From assembly GCA_001510575.1 (NCBI GenBank), contig LNGK01000002.1:794144-858143 (forward strand): a DNA stretch of 64,000 nucleotides, in the 5' to 3' direction. Position 1 is the first letter of the stretch. Each line of letters starts with the position of its first letter. The stretch comes from Knoxdaviesia capensis. Its lineage: Eukaryota > Ascomycota > Sordariomycetes > Microascales > Gondwanamycetaceae. Under the pieces are notes generated by a model, which did not search any database, had not been told where the DNA came from, and worked only from the letters and a program-made list of their open reading frames with translations. Shown piece by piece: positions 54,604 through 64,000 of this stretch. Both the position numbers and the translations under genes were made by a program.

Positions 54604-57138
54604 TCACGTATCCACAATCCAATCCGACATCGACGGCAACGGCATCGCACTCATGTTCCACAGCGTCTCATCCGCAAACTCCGCCCACATGGCGTCGTCC
54701 AGATCGCTCAACATCGGGTAGTTGTCTTGCGGAAGCTGCTGCTGCTGCTGTTGTTGTTCGACCGAGACCGGGGCGGCCATCGGCGGCATCATCGGCGGCG
54801 GCGGCGCCATCTCCATGTACACGTCAACCTGCTGCTGCCGCTGCCGCTGCTGTTGTTGTTGCTGTTGCTCGCACTGCATCATCTCCTCGCGCTCCTTCTG
54901 GCGCTGCGCCTCCGCCTGCCGCTGCTGCGCGCGCGCATGCCCGATAATGCGGTCCTGCTCGCGCACCATCACAGCTTTGACGCAGCGCAGCGACGCCAGC
55001 AGCCGCTCAAACGGCTCCGGCCCGGACGTGGCCGCCGACCAGGGGATGGGCCCGGCGGAGCGGCGCGCGACGAAACTCTCAATCTCGATGATCTGCATGT
55101 CGAGCGCCGACACCACGTTCACGTGCTCGATGGCCTGCGCCGCGTCCAAGCCGGGGATCGGGAGCACCTGGATCTTCATGCACACCATCAGCGCCAGCGC
55201 GAACTCGTACGATGTCAGGCAGATGAAGCGCGGCGGCGGGTGCGTCCCGTCAACCGTGTACACTTCGTCGGCGAAGCGATTCTCGATCATCCGATTGGCG
55301 GCTTTGAGGCAGTTCCAGATCAGCTCGAGTCGTTCTTGCGGTGTGAGCGATGTTTGTGTGCCGTCGATCACGGCGACTTCGTATAGGAGCAGCTCAGCTG
55401 TTTTCACATGGCCGATGATCAAAGCTGTACTCAAGAAAAAAGACGGGTCTGTGTTAGCAAGGACAGATAGACAAAGTTATATAGTACCACAGATATCAGG
55501 AAGAAAACGTACCATTGTCCCGTAATGCCGGAGTGAGAGAACTATTGAACCCTTCCAGCTGCTCTTGAAACGCGCGGACAATCGTCGGGAGGGGCGGCAG
55601 GATTTTCTGCAAGGTGTGGCTGCCCGGCATCAGCGTCTCCAGGATCGACTGCGCAATCTTCTGGATCTGCACAAGATTTAAAATGAATGTATCGCCGGGG
55701 CCTTCGCTGTGGTCCCGGATAAAGTTGCACCACGGATCGACAACATGGGTGTCCATGAATGCGTCGGGGCGTTTGTTCGTGGTGAAGACACTGTCATGAG
55801 AATATTATAGTTAGAGCTAAGCAAGAAGGCATACATATACACAAGATGTGTACGAGACATACCTAGTGTTGAGATAGTACGCGCCGGCAAAAGCGCGCAT
55901 GTGGTCCATAGTGTTGCACTCGCTGGAGTCCTTACTTAGACTAATTACCATCGACCGAAGCAAGTAAGTGAGGTTGGTCAGCTGGTAGCCGTTGACAAGG
56001 TGATGGTTCCTATAGAACACAAAACTGTTAGTTAAGACTGGAAAACGTGAAACGCCTGAGAACGACACATCTAGTCTTTGAGACCAGGCAAGAAAGGGAC
56101 ATACCAAGCAATAATGAGCTCCAGTGCCATCAACATATCCAGGCTCTTCTGAGGCTTCCCCAGAAAATTCTCTCGCACAATCATGTCCAGCAACTCGTGT
56201 ATCAGAATCAACTGGCGGGGGCCCTCAAACATCATCTGCGCGATTAGCACAGCGCGGTAGGTGAGGTTCATCTTCTCGGCCAGTTCGACAGATGGCATGC
56301 CAGGCGGAATGACCACGAACGGGAACAACGGCGCCTCCTCAATCAGGAAGCTTTCCAGCATTGCCTGACCCTCGACGTGATCGGGCCACAACGACGAGCC
56401 GGTCAGCTTCATCGGCACCGGCGTCGGCAGGGTTGGCTCGGCAGCGGGGGCGCCGGCGGGCATATAGGGAGCGCTACCGGGACTCATCGGTTTGTGGCGC
56501 TTAGCCGGGGCGGCCCCGTCGGCGGGACCGGTCCGGGTATCAAAGCTGGTCTCGTGGGGGAATAAATGCCCGAAGGTCTGGTTCCCGTGCCGCATAAGGG
56601 TCTGGATAGGGGTTCTGGCGGGCGCATTGGGAGGTGCCCGTTGCACAATTGGAGGAAGAGTTGAGGATGGCGGTGATCCTACCGACCCAGATATCGATGA
56701 ATTAGAAGTTGTGGTGGCGGACTGGGAGGACAGCATGGGAGCTGAGCTGTCTGTACTGGATGGGGATGTCCCAGAGGTAGAGGCGGATACTGTGGGGAGC
56801 TCGAGAATTGCATTTGTTGGTGCTATGGCTGAAGCTGCGGCAGCCAAGACAGCTGATGAGTCTGTGGTGGGCGCATCGCTGCTCTGACCAGCGCGAGCTT
56901 GGTTGAGCTGCATGGTCAGGTCATCGAGACGCCTTTCGAGTTCGGATACCCGAGTCGGTTTCGGCTGCTTCTTTGCCCGTGGTGGCGCGGGGGTCTGATT
57001 TGTGCAGCTTTTGCGTAATCGGTCGCAGCGTTCGCACTTGTTGCTCCGCGCCGGACCGGGGATGCACCGGGCTTTTGCTTTTGCGCATGTCACACAGGCG
57101 CGGGGTCCCTTAGCCCCACGGTTACCTGAGTCGGACAT
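54604..57138 (-). CDS. Zn(II)2Cys6 transcription factor
   Basis: Four exons, 56105-57138, 55863-56009, 55513-55790 and 54604-55424, give 759 aa. Donors are GTATGT, GTATGT and GTACGT; acceptors ATAG, ACAG and ACAG keep the frame (IIAWNHHLVNGYQ, YYLNTSVFTTNKR, RDNALIIGHVK). The zinc cluster ACVTCAKAKARC..CERCDRLRKSC starts near residue 14 with the CX2CX6C..CX2CX6C spacing. A coiled coil follows (RVSELERRLDDLTMQLNQA), then a Ser/Thr/Pro-rich linker. The fungal middle-homology region (~residues 285-560) contains LIHELLDMIVRE, HMRAFAGAYYLN. The C-terminus has Gln runs encoded by CAG/CAA tracts, and an acidic end, a likely activation domain. Target genes are unknown. An in-frame upstream ATG at 57177 would add 13 residues. 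Confidence 0.92.
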
Positions 57139-59631
57139 TGTGGCAGTACAAGGTGGTGATAGGCGTGATGGTTCCATGCAGTGGAGGAGGAAAAGGAGGC
57201 CGGTCTGGTGTATTAAAACGGCCCCACTATCGGTCTGGAGTCGGGGTAGTTTCAGGAACAACTCCGGAACGGCCGGAATCAGGAAATTAAGGTGTATAAG
57301 TGAGGATTCTTGCGACTAACGGCAAATATATGTGGCAAGCGGCATTAAGTCTCCAAAATGAGACGGATAGTGGCAATGGGCTCCTTGGAATGATACGACC
57401 GAGGGTCTCAAGGTTTGAGAGACGGCCGAAGGTGAGAGGGTTGAGTAGAGAGTAGTGGTCTACACCGCACTCAAGAAAAAACGGCAACAAAGATTCAGAA
57501 CAGTCGACGACAAATGTCACAGGTCGCCGAACAAGAAGTGCAACAGCAAAATTACTGTGTAGATGGCACGACTGCTGACGGCTGTAGGGCACTTTGTTTC
57601 GTGCTTGGGCTAGACGCCGAGTAATCGGCGAATTAGATAACGGAAAGACGCAATAGACGGAGAACAGGAGAGAAAAGATATGCCCACAAAGGGCGTAGCC
57701 AAGTGAAAGGATTCTGTCGCCGGCCGGGTTTTGCGGCCTCCGTGGTCTCGGTGTCAGAGAGAATGTAACCTGTGTTTGGGTGTTAGGGCCGCTAAAGTCC
57801 GGTACTGGGTTTCGCGGTCAGCGTTGGAGACAGGCTGGTGGGTAATACGGCAAGTGGTAGGGGTTGAAAAAGGAACAACAAACGAAGGGAATACAAGGCA
57901 CAGCAAGCGGAGAGAGTAAGACATTTATGGGCCGGAGACGTTATGGTATCCAGATCACCACACAAACGAGCCTGTCAGGGCTGATGGAGATCCAAAAGCC
58001 TGTGCCTTACTTAGGCTGTGGATCTCACGCCTGTCATCACCCAACTTGGGTGATGGACGGAATGCGAGCACGAGGAAGAGTTGGAGAAGCACAGAAAGGC
58101 CGAAGGGGGTTGAACTTACACGAACAGCCCCGAACGGTAGCTATCGCGGTCTTTCACAACGCCACCGGGATGTCACCAGCAAAGAGACGAGCTGAGAAGA
58201 ACCAGTGCAGCTCGGTAGCTACAAACGGCAGAAGTAGAAGGAACCCCAAGAAAACAAATGGAAAGGTAGTGAGAATGCAATGAATCTCACGGACAGTCGT
58301 CGTCCCCTGGAAGAAGCAGCCAGAAGGCGGCATTCAGTTGAAAGTGAAAGGGGGGAAAGAGGAGAAGAAGATTTTTTAGTTGAAAAGGAGGAATGTTGGA
58401 GAAACGGATGATGATTAGAGAGACTGGTAGCATATAAAATTCTCAACAAACCGGTGTGGTTTGGTATATACGTAAAGGCATGTGTGTATATATGTATAAC
58501 AAGAATAGAGAGAGAGAGAACTGCCAGAATAGGAACTCGGAAAGCAAGGACCCCCAAAATTAAGTATATATAAGCAAGTGAAGAGTAGAGATAAACCGGA
58601 TAAGCTTAGAAAAGTCCAAGTGACGGCATGGCACCAATTTCAGGGCGGCCGCATCGTTGTTGTTAGAATCGTTGGGGGTATGTATGGAAGTGGGTTCAGC
58701 ACGTAGCAAGGAACCACATATAAGGCTGAGCTCTGGCAACACGACGAACGAGAGAGAGGATGGGAGAGAGAGAGAGAATGATTGCTTGGTCGTGGAAATT
58801 ATTCAAAAAAGAGGCCAATGTGTCCCAAGACTCTGCAATGATACACTCCAAGAGTCGAATGATTTTCATGCACGCTCGTTTTATCCGATGAGTACGAGTC
58901 CATCGTCGCAAGCTTCTGATCAAACGGGCCTCATCCGTAAAAGTGAAGAAAGTAACGGAGACCCAAGGGGAAAAAAAACGTGTGGTCGCAGTCTCGTTGT
59001 CTGGGGATGTGTCTAGCTGTAAGCAGGAAGCAGAAGTCGGCGAGATTGTCCGTCGGAGTCGGAGGATGGAAATGTCCAGAATGGTCCGTTCCTGTTGACA
59101 AAGCATTAGCGACCAGCGAGAAGAATCTGCCCGATCTGGTCATGTGCCGGATCACGGGTGGCCTGCACGTGATTTACACACGTGTTTTCGCCGGCCGATG
59201 AGGGTATCACGAACCCACGCCATGGTCAGGAAGAGAAAAAATGAGTGAGTTTGGCCAAAGAGCCCAAATATATATACCTTCTGCATCGTCATTTCTACCC
59301 AGTTCTGTGTCGTTATTTTCCCAACCCTCTCCAGACCACGCGGTTGCACGCGCAAACAGGCGAGGGCCTAAGCAAACGCCGTCGTTCTCCCGCTCTGATC
59401 TGACATACGTCGGGGGAAACCAGGAAAGCATCTCGGGAACCATCCGGGCCCCACGCCGACCTGGCCTAGAATCCCCCCTCCCCTGACCGCTCCAAACGGC
59501 GCGGGAGACTCCACACGCACAACCGCGCTCTCTTGGAGCAACGTCAGAAGCTGTCGTGGCTTCACGTGCTTGGCCATGGCTGTGCCCACCCGTGTTTGTG
59601 TTTGGACGTTCACGCACAGATGTCAGCATCC
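57139..59631. other. 2.5-kb upstream region of the zinc-cluster gene
   Basis: No credible gene. It contains a near-perfect 21-base palindrome at 58035-58055 and twin CACGTG E-boxes at 59166-59184. The minus strand is pyrimidine-rich in places, which suits a leader for the transcription factor. Confidence 0.45.
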
Positions 59632-61502
59632 CTACATGCACACGCAAGACCCCAGCCTTTTGCGGCGGGGGCCTTTCTTCCTCCTGAACACGAAGTGTCT
59701 TGGTACTCAGCGTTAGCGCCCGCTATACGGAAACCAGACGTCCGCGGCTTTCGTCAGTTGGACCTGGAAGAAGGTGGCACTTACAAAATCGTTTTGCGAG
59801 GCTGCGGCGTGGTCTCCTCAGAGGCCTCCTCCCAGACAATCTGCCGGCCGGCCCAATCCGACCCGGCCAGTTCGTGTCTGGGTGTCTTGAGCCCGCCCGC
59901 TTCGTGGCCGGGTAACTCGGATCTGGGCACCGCAGGCGTGTAAGAGTCGTGGTCGGAAGAGAGCTCGTAGCGAGCCACGCCGGGCCGTATCACCTCAGGC
60001 CCACACAGCTCGGTCCTCACTTCCCCGGACTGACGCATCTCAGGGCCAGGCATCTCGGACAATGGCCCATTCACCGCGCTGCTCACTGCCCTGGCGTTTC
60101 CATGCTGCCAGTCGCTGCTGTCGCCCGCAACCTCCGCTAGACCTGCCTCGCCAAGCCGTAACCCATCAGCACCACCCCGCCCATAGGCAATCTCCGGCAC
60201 ATCAACGGAGTACTGCGAAGGCAGCTCGCCAGGATGCAACTCGAACGGCAAGCTGGCCGGCATGGCAGCCCCCGCTCTGGGAGCAACCCGCGCATTAGCG
60301 TCCCGAATCAACGCGTCCCGAAAATGCATGGCCAGCTCCCGGGCATTCCGAAACGCCCCAACGGCCTGTCGATACCTCTTAATGCCCCCGTCTAGCGCCC
60401 AGGCGCCAACCAGCCCCATATGGTAGGATGGCGGCTCACCCGGCCACTCCGGAGCTGTCATGTGGTGGACGTATAGCCTGAGCGCACTGCTCCCGCTTCC
60501 GTAGGTTGCACTGAACACGTACGCATTCTCATCGTAGACGGCGGTGTCCTCGCGGCCGTAGTTCTGCAGCGCGTGAACGGCACGCGCGCCCAGAGCGCCA
60601 AAGTAGCACGCCTGCGCCTTAATCGTCGCCTCGGTATCCACCGCCCCGTTGACTTCAAGGAAGAAATTCGGCACCACGGGCGCGCGGGCGTGCCTAGTCG
60701 GCACGATGAAATCCCGCAACCCGCCGTGCTCGCGCGCGGCCCTGAGCGTCGGGGCAACCTGCGCGGGGCGAGCACCGTCGAAAAAGTCGCATGTCTGGTG
60801 CGTAGTCACACAGTCTCCCGCGGTCAACGGCGCCAGTCCCGCGAGTCGGACGAGCTGCTGGTTGGGGATGTACGAGTGGCCGGCCAGGGTCGAGACTACG
60901 CGCGACAGCACCTCGGCGACCGATATCACCGCGTGGTTGGTGTCCTGCAGCACCTCGTAGTCGTCCACGGAGAAGTGTTCTGGCGAGAGCTCCGCGCGGT
61001 CCTGTTGGAGGTAGGTGCGGATTGCCTCCAGGTTTGCGGGTTTGGGGGGCCGCCGGGCTGGTGCGTAGTCGGAGTAGTTCATGTAAATGCGGTTATCGGC
61101 AAGGTGGGCTTCGAAGCGGGCGTTGAACACCCGGGATTTCTCGCTCTGTTCGCCGAGGTCAGGAGAAGGCTGCGGCTCGGCAGGCTTGGGACCGGAAGTC
61201 GCCAGTTAGTTGGCGAATGCAAGAACACGCGTGGGAACACTGGCCTGTCAAGAACTTACTTCGCGGAGGTAATCAAGGTCTGGTCTTCCATACTCCACGA
61301 CACCCGGAGCTAAGCTAGAAATCCGGCGCGGGATCCCGGCCGCCTCAGGCAACTCAGTGTTTCGCCTGTCAAGCTCCAGTAGCCCTCCTTCCGCCATAAA
61401 TACCCTGCTCCCACCATCGTAGAACTCCGGGAAAGTATCATGTTCATATACTATCATATCCGCCGGAAACACCCCCAATGGCGACTCCGTATATACCGCC
61501 AT
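59632..61502 (-). CDS. Restriction-endonuclease-fold-like fungal protein (DUF7924-like)
   Basis: Model of three exons, 61260-61502, 59785-61184 and 59632-59683, gives 564 aa. Intron 1 (GTAAGT, CTAAC branch, AAG acceptor) is well supported. Intron 2 (GTAAGT, CTAAC branch, TTCAG) is less certain; without it the protein ends at a stop at 59781-59783 after PQPRKTIL. The core, residues ~195-390, has RDFIVPTRHARAP, VVPNFFLEVNGAVDTEAT, QACYFGALGARAVHALQNYG, LRLYVHHMT and RNARELAMHFRDALI. This resembles expanded fungal families built on a PD-(D/E)XK nuclease fold, from memory and not searched. The ExK lysine position reads Asn (LEVNG). The tail carries degenerate ~15-residue repeats. Function unknown. 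Confidence 0.65.
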
Positions 61503-63776
61503 CGGGCCCCGTTACGGGACTGCGCCATAGACGCCCAGCGGGACGGTGCGGCCGGTCTTAAACAACGGCCCTCCGATACCACACCTTCAATCGCCGTATC
61601 CAGGCCGCACAGAATCCCAGAAAGCCAGGAAAAGCAACCCCACAGAAAGCAGAACCTCGCAAGAGCTACTGCATATCCTGATCGCTCGAACTGTGAACAA
61701 AATCAGTGTATATTCAGGGCACGAAGAGACGACCGCCGTAAAAGGCTCTCCGTCTTTCTGGTCTCCAAGCCCTCTCTGAGCCTCAAATCACGAAGCCCTC
61801 CCCCCCCGGCCCCCTACCCAAAACACCCTCTAGAACGTACACGAACGCACTCGCGCAGCGTGTTGAAACACCAGAACATGCGCCGCTGATTGGGCAGCAA
61901 GGGCAAGGCTTTAGCCGGGTGGACCCGCACAGCGCCTAATTCGCCAGCGCACTGCATGATGCAGGGGCTGTAATCTGCACCCCGATCCAGAGGGCATCAG
62001 ATTTCTGCAGATATCGATAGCGAGGTGGCTGGTAAGTGCGCACGGCACACGCAGCTGGAAATTTCAGCAGAAAATCAAATCACCAGAGCCTTCCTGGGTG
62101 TGAATTTTTCCAGGATGAAGTTGGAAGCCGCCGGACAACGATGCCGACCCCGGGAGGTCCAGCCAATCCCGCGTCAGCCGGGTGGTGCCGCCCGTTTTCC
62201 ACGAGCCACTTTCTCACATACAAGCACATACACACACACATACAAACAGAGAGCAGAGCATACACACGCAAAGAAAAAAAAACAAGTTGGTTTTCTCGTT
62301 CAATCCAAGTATATTGAAAGAGCTCCTCCTAAACTCCACAGAGAAAGAGGTCGGGAGATATGATAAAAAATAATGGGCCGATGTAACCCTCTCCACCGCT
62401 CCCCGCCAGCCAGCCGTCCTTACAAGGATGCCAGAAAGAAGTGAGGAAGAAGAACAAAGCACAAACAAAGCCCAAGAAAATAGTAAAAGCCGCGTAGTGT
62501 TGGCCACTTCCCGTCGTCCACAACCCACCACACCCCAAGTGAAGGGTCGGTGGGGGGCAGGCGACGGAGAAGAAGAAGTCCACGCATGAAAAAACGAAGA
62601 GAAATAGGACATAACAGGACGCATATGTCAAAAAAGGGACAAACAGGCAGAAACAAACGCATGACGGACACAAACCCAGAGCTAGACACCCTTCCTCCCC
62701 GCTCCAGATCCTCGTTGCAGGAGAAAGGAGACGGCTAGAAGAGTACGGGGCCCTAAACAGAAAAAAAAATATTTTTGTTCTTTTGTAGATCAGTGAGAAG
62801 AAAAAAAAACCCCAAATGGATAAAATCAAGAAACGGCGCAGATAAACAGAACGAGACGAACCGCACCAAGAAAACGAGCAAGAGCAGAACGAAAGAGGCG
62901 AGGAAGAAGTGGGAAATTCCAAGAAAAGTCCGGAACTTCCGGTGTTTTTGAGAAGCAGAACACCGGGGTCCAGAGACACCCGGAAGGAGATAGATATCTC
63001 CTCACCAGGTCTCATCCAGAACTCCAGTATTCGCCAAAGAACAGCAAGTGAACAAGCAGAAGATCAAGCAACAAGATAAAAAACATAAACAGATAAACAG
63101 CAACGTGAGAGATAGACGTTAGACACTCGACCCCAGCACAACTCACGCAGACATCCACACATACACACACACATGTAACCCCCAGGCCACTAGCCGAAAG
63201 AAGAGGACTTTCTTGGAACACAAACCACAGCTTCTCGCGATTCGTCCGGTTCAAACTCACCCCGGTGCGTTTCTCCCCGACTTCTCTCATCTACTCACGC
63301 TAAATGATCAAACCCAAAAGAGAAGTGTTTTTTCTCGGCTGTGTCGTCGTGCGCCGGTGGAAGAAACCTCGAAAAAACAAATCCGATATCGCTTGCAATT
63401 CGTCCGTTTCGTCGTTTTTTGTGTCTGAGTGCTCTCCTCCTTCCTCTCCATTCCGGCTGTTCGATTTCCCGGGGTTCCGCTACAGGTCGTGGTTTCGGGG
63501 TTATATTTAAAAAGAGGCTGGCACCTGTTTCGTAGGTGTCTGCCATCGGCTGGATATCGACAGTACGGAACTCGTAGGTTATTCGGGTCCCTGGACACAG
63601 GGTGTGTGGGTATCTATGTGTCCAAAAAAATGTGTTGGTGGTCGGAATATCGTATCTGTAATCTCACGTATAAATGGGGAACTGAACAAGAAAAAAAAGC
63701 AAAAACAAGCAACAAAATGAGGACCCGTTCCGCAGGTCTGCAAAGCCCGCAGACGTTCAGCTTCTGTTCCTAGTCT
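61503..63776. other. 2.3-kb gene-free region
   Basis: The left part would be the promoter of the nuclease-like gene. The right part is the 3' flank of the gene cut by the window edge. A long minus-strand frame (62329-63015) begins at an ATG but is Phe/Ser/Leu-rich low-complexity translation of A-rich DNA, so I do not call it. No repeat of note. Confidence 0.45.
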
Positions 63777-64000
63777 TTAAGCCGCAGCCGCCACAGGCGT
63801 CGCCGCCTCGTCCAGCTCAGCGGCCTCACGCTCGAGGACGGCTTCGGCCAGCGACGTGCCGACGGCCCCGCGCTCGCGGAGATCCCGCACGACGTCCTCA
63901 ATGCCAAGCTGGGCATCGGTCCACAGCGGCTCAGGCTCGGCGGTGCCGTCGCCCACGCCGATGAAGCCGCCGGCAGCGGCCCAGTCGCTCGTGCGCTTGA
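63777..64000 (-). CDS. 3' end of an unidentified gene (truncated by window edge)
   Basis: The last 74 codons of a minus-strand gene, ending in TAA at 63777-63779, with strong GC3 coding bias. The visible C-terminus contains SDWAAAGGFIGVGDG, LWTDAQLGIEDVVRDLRERG and an Ala/Glu-rich end. I do not recognise a family; there is too little sequence. The start and any introns lie beyond 64000. Confidence 0.6.
   Translation of the reverse strand, partial: KRTSDWAAAGGFIGVGDGTAEPEPLWTDAQLGIEDVVRDLRERGAVGTSLAEAVLEREAAELDEAATPVAAAA

Noticed and set aside
62329..63015. 228-aa minus-strand frame with ATG
   Set aside because: Phe/Ser/Leu-rich translation of A-rich intergenic DNA, no GC3 bias, no recognisable domain or regular membrane topology.
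63240..63265. Possible tRNA B-box (GGTTCAAACTC)
   Set aside because: The ninth position does not fit GWTCRANNC, and no A-box or acceptor stem pairs around it.

Overview
This window is nuclear DNA from a filamentous ascomycete, most likely Pezizomycotina. Genes are split by short introns (mostly 48-110 nt) with GTRNGT-type donors, CTAAC/CTGAC branch sites and AG acceptors. Coding DNA is strongly GC-rich at third positions, and several products follow the filamentous-ascomycete form of their families (MDM34, YAF9, THI6, IPK1, SYF2, a fungal MIF-domain protein). I could not narrow the lineage further. I read 18 genes plus one gene cut by the right edge. Exon junctions were worked out by hand from splice signals, frame continuity and family conservation.

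Layout: 1-14 kb holds a MIF-tautomerase-domain protein (+), a secreted/TM kelch protein (-), an unrecognised mitochondrial-type protein (-), SYF2 (+), COQ11 (-) and YAF9 (+). 15-27.5 kb holds MDM34, IPK1 and a FUN26-type nucleoside transporter (all -), separated by 3-4 kb gene-free stretches. One of these carries an AT-rich relic that ends like an LTR retrotransposon. 27.5-31.9 kb is gene-free with a 55-N gap. 32-48.8 kb is gene-dense: DBP9 and UTP10 (-, tandem ribosome-biogenesis genes), a phosphoglycerate-mutase-fold protein (+), an IAH1-like esterase (+), a conserved fungal protein of unknown function (+) and an ISOC-type isochorismatase (-). 49-64 kb holds THI6, a GH30 glycosidase, a Zn2Cys6 transcription factor, a fungal restriction-endonuclease-fold-like protein and the 3' end of an unidentified gene, all on the minus strand.

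The set is mostly housekeeping: nucleolar rRNA processing, splicing, chromatin, ERMES lipid transfer, coenzyme Q, inositol polyphosphates and thiamine. The last 12 kb is more accessory. A recurring regulatory theme is the telomere-like box TTAGGGTT/AACCCTAA upstream of most genes. No tRNA, rRNA, CRISPR array or convincing new multi-gene system was recognised. The best leads are a YAF9 gene whose coding-like frame continues 52 codons past a TAG, the telobox/long-leader promoter pattern, and the repeat-tailed nuclease-like protein at 59.6-61.5 kb.
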